Assembly (NCBI GenBank): GCA_025357755.1
Contig: JANXOP010000447.1
Coordinates: 17,528-81,527 of the forward strand
Length of the DNA stretch: 64,000 nucleotides
Reading direction: 5' to 3'
Source of the DNA: Kofleriaceae bacterium
Lineage (GTDB): Bacteria; Myxococcota_A; Polyangia; Haliangiales; Haliangiaceae
Shown here: positions 34,865 to 44,011 of the stretch, piece by piece
How positions within the stretch are numbered: position 1 is the stretch's first letter
How the letters are laid out: every line of letters starts with the position of its first letter
Made by a program: the position numbers and the translations under genes
The notes under the pieces: model-generated
What the model was told of the DNA's origin: nothing
Seen by the model: the letters and a program-made list of their open reading frames with translations, nothing else
Databases searched by the model: none

Positions 34865-35996
34865 AGCTGCCGACGCCGGCGCGCTGCATCGGAATCACCG
34901 CGTGAAAGTCGCAGTTCTTTGCGACCAGCGGACGCACGCCATCACCTTCGCCACCGAGCACGAGCACGAGCGGCATCTTGCCGTCGATCTTCGCGATCGG
35001 TTGCGCCTGCTCCGTCGCGTGAACCGCGACGCGCCACACGTTCATCTCGCGGAGCTCCTCGAGCGCCCGCACGAGGTTGCCGACCTGCGCGATCGGCAAG
35101 AGCTCGCTCGCCCCCGCCGAGGTCTTCGATACGAGCGAGGTCACTTGCGCCGCGCGGTGCTCGGGGATGATCACGCCGTGAGCGCCGAGCAAGTAGGCCG
35201 AGCGCAAGATCGCGCCGAAGTTGCGCGGATCCTCGACGCCGTCGAGCATCACGAGCAACGCGGGCTCGTCGCCAGTGACGAGCTTGTCGAGCGGCGTGTA
35301 GTGGAACGCGCCGAGCCACGCGACGACACCTTGGTGGCGACCATCGTCACTCGCGCGATCGAGGATCGTGCGCTCGCGCTCTTCGACCCTGATCCCGGCG
35401 GCGCGCGCGGTCGTCACGATCTGTGCGACCGGATCGTGCTCGGACTTCTCGGCGCGCATCCGGTCGACCCAGATCGAGCGAATCGCCAGCGGGTTCTTCG
35501 CGAGCACTTCGCGCACCGGGTTCGCACCGTAGATCGCGCGCTCGCCATCGCCCTTGATCGGCTCGCTGCGCGGCGCATCGCGAAAGCGATCCTCGCGCGG
35601 CGCGCTGGGGCCCGCGTCGCGCGGCTTGAAGCCACCACCGGCGCTGGGGCCCGCATCGCGCGGCTTGAAGCCACCACCGCCCTCGCGCGGCTTGAAGCCA
35701 CCTCCCTCGCGCGGCTTGTACGTACCGGCGCTCGCACCACGGCCGCCTTCGCGCGGTTGGCCACGGACGCCTTCACGCGGTTGGCCACGGCCGCCTTCGC
35801 GCGGTTGGTATCCGCCCGGGCTCGCGCCACGTCCGCCTTCACGCGGTTGGTATCCGCCCGGGCTCGCTCCGCGTCCGCCCTCGCGCGGCTGGTAGCCACC
35901 GGGACCGGCGCCGCGACCGCCCGTCGATTTGTAGCCCCCGCCGCCGCCACCGCGCGGTGGCCGACCGCCGCCTGCGCCGCGATTCGCGCCGCTCAC
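34803..35996 (-). CDS. rlmB: RlmB-like 23S rRNA 2'-O-ribose methyltransferase with Arg/Gly-rich tail
   Basis: The C-terminal 245 residues form a SpoU/TrmH-family enzyme: substrate-binding domain starting 'AIYGANPVREVLAKNP', then the knotted methyltransferase domain with motif 1 'DGVEDPRNFGAILRSAYLLG', motif 2 'LVLGGEGDGVRPLVAKNCD' and motif 3 'VGSFNVSVAAALALYEL' (usually GSLNVSVA). This fits RlmB, which methylates G2251 of 23S rRNA, although other TrmH paralogues cannot be excluded. The N-terminal about 145 residues are low-complexity repeats of the type 'GGYQPREGGRGASP' and 'GGGFKPRDAGPSA', resembling eukaryotic RGG RNA-binding tails; most RlmB proteins lack them. ATG overlaps the pyrF stop by four bases. 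Confidence 0.88.
   Translation of the reverse strand: MSGANRGAGGGRPPRGGGGGGYKSTGGRGAGPGGYQPREGGRGASPGGYQPREGGRGASPGGYQPREGGRGQPREGVRGQPREGGRGASAGTYKPREGGGFKPREGGGGFKPRDAGPSAGGGFKPRDAGPSAPREDRFRDAPRSEPIKGDGERAIYGANPVREVLAKNPLAIRSIWVDRMRAEKSEHDPVAQIVTTARAAGIRVEERERTILDRASDDGRHQGVVAWLGAFHYTPLDKLVTGDEPALLVMLDGVEDPRNFGAILRSAYLLGAHGVIIPEHRAAQVTSLVSKTSAGASELLPIAQVGNLVRALEELREMNVWRVAVHATEQAQPIAKIDGKMPLVLVLGGEGDGVRPLVAKNCDFHAVIPMQRAGVGSFNVSVAAALALYELRRQRSH
35590..35945. repeat. Imperfect tandem repeats encoding the Arg/Gly-rich tail of the RlmB-like protein
   Basis: On the plus strand the units 'ccttcgcgcggttgg' and 'tatccgcccgggctcgc' alternate, followed by 'gcgcggcttgaagccacc' blocks. They are in-frame repeats of 9-45 bases that code for PREGGRG and FKPRDAG units. 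Such DNA is prone to slippage, so copy number may vary between strains. Confidence 0.75.
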
Positions 35997-36691
35997 GAGA
36001 GCTCCTCCACGATCGCGCGGGCCGTGGCCGCCGGGTTGGTCGCGTCGCGCAAGGGGCGCCCGATCACGACGAGGTCTGCGCCTGCCGCCCTCGCCTGCCG
36101 GGGCGTCATCACGCGCTTCTGATCACCGGCCGCGCTGCCCTCCGGTCGCACGCCCGGTGTCACGATCAAGAACCCGGCAGGCAGCACCGCACGTAGCATC
36201 GCAACCTCGTGCGCTGAAGCAACGATGCCGTCGCACCCCGCGGCGACCGCGAGGAGAGCACGCTTCTTCACGAGCTCGGCGACCGGTCCGATCGCGCCGA
36301 TCTGCGCGAGGTCGTTGTCGTCGAGCGAGGTCAGCACCGTCACCGCGAGCACCTTGGTGTCGCCCGCTTCGCGTGCCGCCTTGACCGCCGCCGCGAGCAT
36401 CGCGTGCCCGCCGCTGGCGTGGACCGTCAGCAGGCCGGCGCCGAGGCCCGCGACCTTCGCGGTCGAGCGCGCGACGGTCTCGGGGATGTCGTGGAGCTTG
36501 AGATCGAGCATCACGTGAAGGCCGCGCGAGGTCAGCTCGCGCACGATCGACGGCCCCTCCGCACAGAACAGCTCGAGGCCACACTTGACCCAGCTCGGCA
36601 CGCCTTCGAGCTTGCCGACGAACGCTTCCGCATCCGCACGGCTCGGCGTATCGAGCGCCACGATCAATCGATTTCCGACGGAGAACGCCAT
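35993..36691 (-). CDS. pyrF: Orotidine 5'-phosphate decarboxylase
   Basis: PyrF makes UMP from OMP, the last step of de novo pyrimidine synthesis. The 232-residue product has 'LIVALDTPSRADAEAFVGKL' at the N-terminus, the catalytic 'DLKLHDIPETV' (the D-x-K-x-x-D signature of the family), 'TPGVRPEGS', and 'VVIGRPLRDATNPAATARAI' at the phosphate-binding end. Length fits the bacterial short form. The stop overlaps the ATG of the RlmB-like gene by four bases, so the two are probably translated together. Confidence 0.96.
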   Translation of the reverse strand: MAFSVGNRLIVALDTPSRADAEAFVGKLEGVPSWVKCGLELFCAEGPSIVRELTSRGLHVMLDLKLHDIPETVARSTAKVAGLGAGLLTVHASGGHAMLAAAVKAAREAGDTKVLAVTVLTSLDDNDLAQIGAIGPVAELVKKRALLAVAAGCDGIVASAHEVAMLRAVLPAGFLIVTPGVRPEGSAAGDQKRVMTPRQARAAGADLVVIGRPLRDATNPAATARAIVEELS

Positions 36692-36717
36692 GGGCCGTGT
36701 GTATCACGGCCGTCGCG

Positions 36718-38577
36718 TCACTTAGCGGTGCGAATCGCGAACACGCTGCCGGTCTCCTCGACGACGGTGTAGACCACACCCGCATCGCTACGATGGTGAT
36801 CGCTGTCGAACCTGACCGTACCCGTCACACCGGCGAGCTGTCCCTTCGCGATCGCCGTCGCGAGTGCACCGCGATCGTTGCTGCCACCCGAGACCACGAG
36901 CTGCGCCGCATCGTACGCATAGGCTTCACCCGCGCCCGGCACGTGACCGTACGCCGCGACGAACTTGTCGATGAACGGCTTCGTGATGGGATCGGCATCG
37001 TCGGGATAGAACCCCGGCGCGAGCAGCGCACCTTCGGCGTGGCGCCCGGCGCTGGTGAGAAAATCATTCGTGAGGTCTTCGGCGGTCGACAGCAGCATCA
37101 CCGGCCGCCCTCCGAGCACCTTCTTCGGGAACGGCATCGCTTTGGGCACGTTGCCCGCGGCCGCGATCGCGGGCGCGGAGAGTGCGAGCTTGTCCGCGGT
37201 ATCGGGAACGAACACGGCCTGCCAGCCCTCGGTGCCGAGCTCCTTGGCCTTGCCGGCGAACGACTTGGAGTCCTTCGGATACGTCACGGTCTTGGCGATC
37301 GTACCGCCGCCCTTCTGAACCGCGTCGACGAACGCGGCGGTCACGGCCTTGCCGTAGCCGCTATCCGGCGCGAACACCGCGAACGTGTGGATGCCCTTCG
37401 CGAGCGCGCGGTTCGCGAGGATCCGTGCGCGCTGCTCGGCAGAGTGGCGGATGTGAAAGATGAAGCGGCCCTTGAGGCGCTGGTCCGCGGCGGTCGCGAG
37501 CGAGATCAAGGGCAGCCCGAGGCTCTCGGCGCGCGCACCGGCCGCGTCGACGATGCCACCTTCGATCGGCCCGACGATCGCTATCACGTGATCGTTCGCG
37601 AGCGTGTCGACCGCTTGTTCGCCCTGGGTCTTGTCGCCCGCAGGGCGGACCTCGATCGCGGCGATGCCCGCGCCATTCGGCGCGCCTGCGGCGAGGCCGA
37701 GCCCGGCGACCGCGGCATCGGCGATGCGATTCTGCGTGCCGAGCGGGACGACCGCGCCGATCAACCCGCGGTTGCTCGTCGCGGGTGCGCCACCGACCGC
37801 GGCTGCGGTGATCGTGCGTGAGAGGCCGAGCGTGGCGCGAACCTCGGCGACTTCGTTGCGCAGCTTCGCGGCTCCAGACGTATCTCCCGCTTGATCCGCG
37901 CGGACCACGAGCTGGCTGCCGACCAACGCCCAGGCCGGACCGTCGTGACCGATATGATCCCACACCGCGCGGAGCTGATCTTGCGGCGCGGAGGCACAGA
38001 CCTCTTCGATGCGCGCGACCATCACGGCCTTCTCGGTCGGTGATGCGAGCTTCCACAGCCGATCGAAGATCGGTAGCGCTGCGAGCGGCTTGTCGCCGGC
38101 AGCGGTCGCGTATGCGAGGGCACCGAGGTACTCACCGCGCTCGTCATCATTCTCGATTGCCACCTCGGCTTCGCTCAGCAGCCTGCGGGCGCCCGCGGCA
38201 TCACCCTCGTAGTTCTTGACGATGCCGAGGAACAATTGCGCCTTGGCGTGCGTTCCGGAGTCGGTCGCACCGGCGAGCGCGCGCGTGAGCTGTGCGTCGG
38301 CATCGCGGAACTTGTGCGCCTTGATCTGAGCGTAGCCAGCGTAGACCTCGGCGAGCGGCACGATCGGATCGTGCGGAAAGTCCTCGATCAGGCGCTTGAA
38401 CTCGTCGGCCGAGACACGCGAATCCTCGAGGAATTTCGCCTTGGCCTCGTTGAACCGCTGCTTCGCGGCCGGATCGGAGTTCGAGGGAATCGCCGGTCCG
38501 ATGACCTCGCGCTTGCCATGGCATCCCGCGGCAGATGCAACCGCAGCAACGACCAGGGCGGACAGAACGGTTCTCAC
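36718..38577 (-). CDS. LpoA-like lipoprotein: helical repeats plus periplasmic-binding fold
   Basis: The 619-residue product has a signal peptide ending in a lipobox ('ASAAGC'), a TPR-like region (about 35-230: 'AEVYAGYAQIKAHKFRDADA' and following), then a periplasmic-binding-protein type I domain (about 260-600: 'IGAVVPLGTQNRIADAAVAG', 'IVGPIEGGIVDAAGARAESL', 'FAVFAPDSGYGKAVTAAFVD'). This order matches LpoA, the outer-membrane lipoprotein that activates penicillin-binding protein 1A, and also some branched-chain amino-acid-binding homologues. No transporter genes are adjacent, which favours the LpoA-like reading. The GTG start at 38577 leads directly into the signal peptide. It is 26 bases upstream of pyrF on the same strand. 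Confidence 0.82.
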   Translation of the reverse strand: MRTVLSALVVAAVASAAGCHGKREVIGPAIPSNSDPAAKQRFNEAKAKFLEDSRVSADEFKRLIEDFPHDPIVPLAEVYAGYAQIKAHKFRDADAQLTRALAGATDSGTHAKAQLFLGIVKNYEGDAAGARRLLSEAEVAIENDDERGEYLGALAYATAAGDKPLAALPIFDRLWKLASPTEKAVMVARIEEVCASAPQDQLRAVWDHIGHDGPAWALVGSQLVVRADQAGDTSGAAKLRNEVAEVRATLGLSRTITAAAVGGAPATSNRGLIGAVVPLGTQNRIADAAVAGLGLAAGAPNGAGIAAIEVRPAGDKTQGEQAVDTLANDHVIAIVGPIEGGIVDAAGARAESLGLPLISLATAADQRLKGRFIFHIRHSAEQRARILANRALAKGIHTFAVFAPDSGYGKAVTAAFVDAVQKGGGTIAKTVTYPKDSKSFAGKAKELGTEGWQAVFVPDTADKLALSAPAIAAAGNVPKAMPFPKKVLGGRPVMLLSTAEDLTNDFLTSAGRHAEGALLAPGFYPDDADPITKPFIDKFVAAYGHVPGAGEAYAYDAAQLVVSGGSNDRGALATAIAKGQLAGVTGTVRFDSDHHRSDAGVVYTVVEETGSVFAIRTAK

Positions 38578-38642
38578 GCCTCAACACTAACGGTGCCACC
38601 CATCAGGGGCAACCCGCAGGCTCTCGGGACTCGATCTGAGGT

Positions 38643-39662
38643 ATGTCTCCGGCGATGGCACGCCAGAACAAGCTCGAAGCTGACCTCGAAAAGGGCTTCG
38701 CCGCCCTCGAAGACGGGAATATTGAAGACGCGATCGCCGCTTCCGAGCGGCTCCAGAAGCTCGACGCCAAGAGCCCGCACGTGATGGCGCTGATGGCGGC
38801 CGTGGCCGATGCCCAGGGCGAAGCGGAGACCGCGCTCGCGATCTATCGCAGCATCACCGAGGTCACGCCCGATGATCCGGTCTCGCGGATCTGCGCCGCG
38901 CGCATCGAGCTCCGCGATCTGGGCGACGCCGAGGCGGCACTCGAGACGGTCGAGGCCGCGTTCGAGTTCATCGATGAAGAGCGCGACCTCGTCGAGGCGA
39001 TCCTGGTGCGCACCGAAGCGCTGATCGCGACCGATGATCTACCGGCCGCGCGCACGTCGCTCGCGGAGCTCGCCTCGTCGGTCATCGACGAACCGATCCT
39101 CGCCCTCGATCTCGCCGAGCTCGCACTCGCCGCCGAGGATACGAGCGCCTCGCTCAAGTGGATCGAGATCGCAAAAGCCGACGAAGAGCTCGAGGCCGAT
39201 GCCATGCACCTGCTCGGCCGCGTCCACGAGCTCCGTGACGAGCGCCCCGAGATGATCGCGGCGTGGAAGCGGACGCGCGAGCTCGACAGCAAGCTGCCAC
39301 CGCCCGAGGTCTCGATCAGCGATGCCGAGGTCGATCGGATCGCGACCGCCGCCCTCGCGATGATGCCCGCCGAGGTCAGCGAGAAGCTCCAGAACGTGCC
39401 GATCCTAATCGACAGCGAGCCGAGCGCCGAGCAGCTCGCGGATGGCATCGACCCGCGCATCCTCGGTCTCTTCGACGGCTCGGTCGCCGCCGATGACCTC
39501 GCGCCGGTCGTCACGAAGATCCATCTGTTCAAGCACAACCTCGAGCGCGCCTCTGGCGATCTCGACGAGCTCGAAGAGCAGATCACGATCACCGTGCTGC
39601 ACGAGACCGCGCACTACTTCGGGCTCGACGAGGAAGACCTCGAAGCCCTCGGCCTCGACTGA
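38643..39662 (+). CDS. TPR protein with C-terminal minimal zincin metalloprotease domain
   Basis: The 339-residue product begins with TPR-like helices (about 10-220), rich in Glu and Asp. The last 110 residues match the small zincin family (Zincin_1/DUF1025): 'PAEVSEKLQNVPILIDSEPS', 'LGLFDGS', 'KIHLFKHNLER' and the zinc site 'VLHETAHYFGLDEEDLEALG' with His-320, Glu-321 and His-324. Proteins of this family are usually only about 120 residues, so the TPR extension is notable. Cytoplasmic, with no export signal; the substrate is unknown. An ATG at 38655 is an alternative start. It diverges from the LpoA-like gene. Confidence 0.85.
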   Translation: MSPAMARQNKLEADLEKGFAALEDGNIEDAIAASERLQKLDAKSPHVMALMAAVADAQGEAETALAIYRSITEVTPDDPVSRICAARIELRDLGDAEAALETVEAAFEFIDEERDLVEAILVRTEALIATDDLPAARTSLAELASSVIDEPILALDLAELALAAEDTSASLKWIEIAKADEELEADAMHLLGRVHELRDERPEMIAAWKRTRELDSKLPPPEVSISDAEVDRIATAALAMMPAEVSEKLQNVPILIDSEPSAEQLADGIDPRILGLFDGSVAADDLAPVVTKIHLFKHNLERASGDLDELEEQITITVLHETAHYFGLDEEDLEALGLD

Positions 39663-39666
39663 AACC

Positions 39667-39981
39667 TCAGTTGGGGAAGCAGAGCGTATCGCCGACCGCC
39701 GTGCCGGCGACGCAGATCGCGATGTAGCAGCACGATGTCGCGCACTCGTGGTTCTTCGAGCAGAACCCGCCTTCGGGCACGAGCGCCGCGTCTTGCGGCA
39801 CGAACGCGTCGAGGAGGTGCGCATCGTGTGGCTGGGACGATGCATCCCCGAGCCCGGCATCCTTCACCGCGACGCTGCCGTCGTGAGGCCGGGCCGGTGC
39901 ATCTTGTTGTACTTGCTGATTCGGGCTGGTGCCGATCGCACAACCGGCAAGCACGAATACCCAACACCCATGTCTCAGCAT
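39667..39981 (-). CDS. Small Cys-rich lipoprotein
   Basis: A 104-residue product with signal peptide 'WVFVLAGC' ending in a lipobox, then a Asp/Ala/His-rich linker, and a C-terminal cluster of six Cys ('FCSKNHECATSCCYIAICV' ... 'CFPN'), suggesting a small disulfide-bonded domain on an envelope tether. Such Cys-rich stalk lipoproteins are common in myxobacteria. A 'gaggg' lies six bases before the ATG. It converges with the zincin gene (four-base gap) and follows the end of no operon partner. Function unknown. Confidence 0.72.
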   Translation of the reverse strand: MLRHGCWVFVLAGCAIGTSPNQQVQQDAPARPHDGSVAVKDAGLGDASSQPHDAHLLDAFVPQDAALVPEGGFCSKNHECATSCCYIAICVAGTAVGDTLCFPN

Positions 39982-40033
39982 GAAGAACCCTCGCTGCGCA
40001 TCTTAGGCGCCGCGATCCGGGTTGCAACGAAAT

Positions 40034-43000
40034 TCACGCCAAGGTCGTGACGCGCTCGCCGAACAACCGGTCCAGGCGCGTCAAAAGATCGTCCGTTGGC
40101 GCCACGGCCCAGGCATCCGGCAAGGCGATTACGGCCTCGGCGCGGCGGGCGATCTTGAGCCGGACGACCGGCTGATGTGCACCTCGTTGCGCATTCGCCA
40201 GGATCGTCTTCAATTCGTCGATCATGTCGTGCGTGAGTAGATCCGCATCGAGCGAGATATCGACACGCGAGGTCTTCGCGGTGCGGACCTCGCTCAGCGG
40301 ATCGGCTGACTCGAGCAGCATCTTCCACTCGGGCGCATCCGAGGTGCCTTCGTTCTTGACCGCGCCCTTGCACAGGATCGGCTCGTCGCTGACCAGCACG
40401 TGGCGGACCTTCTCGAAGGTCTTCGGGAACGCGATGACCTCGAGCGAGCCCTCCGAATCCTCGAGCTGGAAGCGGGCCATCTTGTCGCCCTTCTTCGTGA
40501 TCATCTCGCGGTACTGGCTGACGATGCCGCCGATCGAGTGATCGCCGACGTTCTTGAGCCCGGCGAGGAACTCGCTGGTCGTTGCCGAGGCGTAGCGCGC
40601 GAGGTCGCCGCGATAGCGATCGAGCGGGTGGCCCGACATGTAGAAGCCGAGCGACTCCTTCTCGAACGCGAGCAGTTGCTTCTGCGACCACGCCTCGAGC
40701 TCGGGATAGATCTCGCCTTGGGTCGCCGGCGACACCGTCGTGGTGCCGCCGACCTTCGGGGGATCCATCAGGCCGAACAGCGAGGTCTGACCGCTCCGAC
40801 GATCGCGTTGCTCCGAGGCACCGCGCTCCATCGCGGCATCGAGCGCGGCGAGCTGTTGCGCGCGATGGTGCGTCGTTCCATCCGGCAGGGCGAAGCCGTC
40901 GAAGGCACCGCTCTTGACGAGCTGCTCGAGCACGCGACGGTTGCACTTCTGGGTGTCGACGCGGCGGCATAGCTCGTAGATCGACGTGAACTTGCCGTCG
41001 GTCGTGCGCGCTTCGATGATCGCCTCGACCGCGTTCGTGCCGACGCCCTTCACCGCGCCCATGCCGAACCGGATGACCTTTGGTTTGTCGGCGCCATCCG
41101 TGCCGGTAATAGCGGGCGTCACGGTGAAGTCGAGGTTCGACTCGTTGACATCCGGGCGCTCGACCACGAGCCCCATCGCGCGTGCTTCGGCGATGAACTT
41201 GACGACGTTGTCGATGTTGTCGGCGTCGCACGACATCAGACCCGCCATGAACTCGTGCGGGTAGTGAGCCTTGAGAAAGCCGGTCTGATACGTGATCCAT
41301 CCGTACGCCGCGGAGTGCGAACGGTTGAAGCCGTAGCCCGCGAACTTTTCGACGAGATCGAAGATCTCCTCGGCGCGCTTCACGTCGACCTTCAGGGCCT
41401 TCGCGCCCTCGAGGAACTTGCCCTTCTCCTTGGCCATCTCCTCGGCCTTCTTCTTGCCCATGGCGCGGCGAAGCAGATCGGCGCCACCGAGCGAGTAGCC
41501 CGCGAGCACCTGCGCGATCTGCATGACCTGCTCTTGGTAGACGATGACGCCGTAGGTGTCCTTCAGCACCTCGCTCAGCGACTCGTGCATGTACTCGATC
41601 TTCTTGCGGCCGTGCTTGCGGTCGATGAAGTCATCGACCATGCCGCCTTCGAGCGGCCCCGGGCGATAGAGCGCGACCGCGGCAACGATATCTTCGAGGC
41701 AGTCCGGCTTGAGCTTCTTGAGGATCTCGCGGAAGCCGCTCGATTCGAGCTGGAACACGCCGGTGGTGTCACCGCGCGAGATCATCTTGAAGACGTCGGC
41801 GTCGTCCTTGTGGATGAGGTCGATGTCGAGCTCTTCTCCAGGACGCTTCTGGAGGTTCACCAGCTTCACCGCGGTGTGGATCACCGTGAGCGTCTTGAGG
41901 CCCAAGAAGTCGAACTTGACGAGGCCGGCCTTCTCGACCTCCTTCATCGCGAACTGCGTGACGATCTCGTCGTTCTGACCGCGGAAGCACGGCACGTACT
42001 CCCACAGCGGGCCGCCTGCGATCACGACCCCGGCGGCGTGCATGCCGGCATTGCGGTTGAGGCCCTCGAGCGACGCGGCGAGATCGAGGAGCTCGCGGTG
42101 CATCGGGCTGGTGTCGTAGAGCGCCTTGAGCTCGGCGGTCTGCTCGATCGCTTCGCGCACCGGCGGGGTCTTGCCGGCGACCGGCTCGGGCACCATCTTC
42201 GCGAGCTTGTCGGCCTCGGCGAACGGAATCTCCATCGCGCGCGCGATGTCGCGGATCACGCCGCGTGCCTTCAACTGGTGGAACGTCGCGATCTGACCGA
42301 CGCGGTCGCGACCGTACTTCTCCTGGACGTAGTTGATGACCTCGCCGCGGCGATTCATGCAGAAGTCGACGTCGAAGTCCGGCATCGACACGCGCTCGGG
42401 GTTGAGGAACCGCTCGAACAGCAGCTTGAACTCGATCGGATCGATATCGGTGATCCGCATCGCCCACGCGACGGCCGAGCCGGCACCGGATCCACGACCG
42501 GGACCGACCGGGATGCCGTGCTCCTTGGCCCAGTTGATGAAGTCCCAGACGATGAGGAAGTACCCCGAGAACCCCATCGACACGATCACGCCCATCTCGC
42601 GCTTCACACGCTCGCGATAGATGTCGGCGTCGAACTTGATACCGCGCGCGGTCAGCTCCGTGAACCGCCGCTCGAGCCCCTTCCAGATGATGTTCGACAG
42701 GTACGTATCGAGGGACTCGCCCTCGGGCACCTTGTACTGCGGCATGTGCGTCTGATCGAGCTTGAGCTTGACGTTGCACCGCGCCGCGATCAGGCCCGCA
42801 TTCTCGACCGCCTGGCCGACGTCCTTGAACGCGTCGTTCATCTCGGACTCGGACTTCATGTAGTAGCTGTCGACGACGTGCTTGAGCCGCTTCTCGTCCT
42901 TGAGGCTCTTGCCGGTCTGGATCGCCATCAGCACGTCGTGCGCGGCGGCATCACTCCGGTTGACGTAGTGGCAGTCGTTCGTCGCGACGAGCGGAATATC

Positions 43001-43582
43001 GAGCTTCTTCGACATCCGGACGAGCTCGCCGTTGAGCGTCTCTTGCTCCGGCGTCGGGGTGGGCATCAGCTCGAGATAGAAATCGCCGGGCGCGAACATC
43101 GCGGCGTATTCCTTGGCCGCTTCTTCGGCCGCGGCGACACCGTTCTTCTCGAGCGTCTGGGCGATCTCACCGCCGAGACATGCCGACATACCGATCAGCC
43201 CGTCGGAGTGCTCGCGCAAGAGCTGCTTGTCGATGCGAGGGTTGTAGTAGAAGCCCTCGAGGTAGCCCATCGAGTTCAGGTACGACAGGTTCTTGTAACC
43301 GACGTCGTTCTGCGCGAGCAGGATGAGGTGGTAGTTGCGACGGTTCGTGCGATCGTGACGATCGGTCGAGGCGACGTACGTCTCGCAGCCAAAGATCAGC
43401 TTCTTGCCGGCGGCCTTGGCTTCCGTGTAGAGATCGATCGCACCGAACATGTTGCCGTGGTCGGTGACTGCGACCGTGTCCATGCCGAGCTCGTGGGTCT
43501 TCTTGAACAGATCCTTGACGCGGATCGCCCCGTCGAGGAGCGAGTACTGCGTGTGCAGATGAAGATGCGTGAACCCACCCAT
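40034..43582 (-). CDS. dnaE: DNA polymerase III alpha subunit
   Basis: The replicative polymerase subunit, 1,182 residues. The PHP domain starts at once ('THLHLHTQYSLLDGAIRVKD', 'DHGNMFGAIDLY'). The palm has 'GRGSGAGSAVAWA' and the catalytic 'PDFDVDF' (401-407). Finger and (HhH)2 regions follow ('GGADLLRRAMGKKKAEEM', 'FNRSHSAAYGWITYQTGFLK'), then an OB-fold region ('SEGSLEVIAFPKTFEKV'). The frame stays open upstream to 43888, but ATG 43582 has a perfect 'ggaggt' site and matches the family N-terminus. It diverges from the lipoprotein gene 24 bases away. Confidence 0.97.
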   Translation of the reverse strand: MGGFTHLHLHTQYSLLDGAIRVKDLFKKTHELGMDTVAVTDHGNMFGAIDLYTEAKAAGKKLIFGCETYVASTDRHDRTNRRNYHLILLAQNDVGYKNLSYLNSMGYLEGFYYNPRIDKQLLREHSDGLIGMSACLGGEIAQTLEKNGVAAAEEAAKEYAAMFAPGDFYLELMPTPTPEQETLNGELVRMSKKLDIPLVATNDCHYVNRSDAAAHDVLMAIQTGKSLKDEKRLKHVVDSYYMKSESEMNDAFKDVGQAVENAGLIAARCNVKLKLDQTHMPQYKVPEGESLDTYLSNIIWKGLERRFTELTARGIKFDADIYRERVKREMGVIVSMGFSGYFLIVWDFINWAKEHGIPVGPGRGSGAGSAVAWAMRITDIDPIEFKLLFERFLNPERVSMPDFDVDFCMNRRGEVINYVQEKYGRDRVGQIATFHQLKARGVIRDIARAMEIPFAEADKLAKMVPEPVAGKTPPVREAIEQTAELKALYDTSPMHRELLDLAASLEGLNRNAGMHAAGVVIAGGPLWEYVPCFRGQNDEIVTQFAMKEVEKAGLVKFDFLGLKTLTVIHTAVKLVNLQKRPGEELDIDLIHKDDADVFKMISRGDTTGVFQLESSGFREILKKLKPDCLEDIVAAVALYRPGPLEGGMVDDFIDRKHGRKKIEYMHESLSEVLKDTYGVIVYQEQVMQIAQVLAGYSLGGADLLRRAMGKKKAEEMAKEKGKFLEGAKALKVDVKRAEEIFDLVEKFAGYGFNRSHSAAYGWITYQTGFLKAHYPHEFMAGLMSCDADNIDNVVKFIAEARAMGLVVERPDVNESNLDFTVTPAITGTDGADKPKVIRFGMGAVKGVGTNAVEAIIEARTTDGKFTSIYELCRRVDTQKCNRRVLEQLVKSGAFDGFALPDGTTHHRAQQLAALDAAMERGASEQRDRRSGQTSLFGLMDPPKVGGTTTVSPATQGEIYPELEAWSQKQLLAFEKESLGFYMSGHPLDRYRGDLARYASATTSEFLAGLKNVGDHSIGGIVSQYREMITKKGDKMARFQLEDSEGSLEVIAFPKTFEKVRHVLVSDEPILCKGAVKNEGTSDAPEWKMLLESADPLSEVRTAKTSRVDISLDADLLTHDMIDELKTILANAQRGAHQPVVRLKIARRAEAVIALPDAWAVAPTDDLLTRLDRLFGERVTTLA

Positions 43583-43588
43583 GATATG

Positions 43589-43594
43589 ACCTCC
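43589..43594 (-). promoter_or_regulatory. Ribosome binding site of dnaE
   Basis: Reads 'ggaggt' on the minus strand, six bases before the ATG at 43582. It decides the dnaE start against the longer open frame. Confidence 0.8.
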
Positions 43595-43606
43595 ACGATC
43601 TAGCGC

Positions 43607-44011
43607 ATGGCTCCGACACTCCCGAGCACCTTCGGCACGAAATGTTGGATCCTCGCGATGTTCGGCGTGTGCGCCGTGTGGGCCTGTCACAGCGACCCGC
43701 CGCCGGTTGCTCCAGGCGAGCCGATCCCCGCGGCCGCCGAGATCCAGGTCGATACGATGGACCACGAGTGTGACGCGCTGGTCGTCGCGATCAACGTCTA
43801 CGGCGAGTGCCCGTACAACGACGATGACGACAAGGCATGGGCCAAGAGCCTCGCCCAGGTCGCGCAGGAGTCGTTCGACGCCGGCCACAAGGGAAATCCC
43901 GACGCGCCGTCACAACACGTGATCGCCCTCGCCTGCCATCGCGCGGCAACATCCGTGAAGCACGCGACCGAGCGTTGCTCCAACGGTCCGAAGCCGAAGC
44001 GCGACTACTAG
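43607..44011 (+). CDS. Small lipoprotein of unknown function
   Basis: A 134-residue product with a hydrophobic segment 'CWILAMFGVCAVWAC' that ends in a plausible lipobox; the mature part contains four further Cys, an acidic 'YNDDDDKAW' stretch and a basic end. I do not recognise the family. The start at 43607 gives a long n-region; ATG 43658 would give a shorter signal. Its TAG stop touches the stop of the glycosyltransferase gene on the opposite strand with no spacing (palindromic tagcta). Confidence 0.6.
   Translation: MAPTLPSTFGTKCWILAMFGVCAVWACHSDPPPVAPGEPIPAAAEIQVDTMDHECDALVVAINVYGECPYNDDDDKAWAKSLAQVAQESFDAGHKGNPDAPSQHVIALACHRAATSVKHATERCSNGPKPKRDY

Noticed and set aside
41255..43603. 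Plus-strand open frame of 782 codons opposite dnaE
   Set aside because: dnaE is certain from its catalytic motifs; the antisense frame has low-complexity composition and no start context.
43583..43888. N-terminal extension of the dnaE frame
   Set aside because: It lacks similarity to DnaE, covers the divergent lipoprotein gene, and lies beyond a perfect ribosome binding site at 43589-43594.
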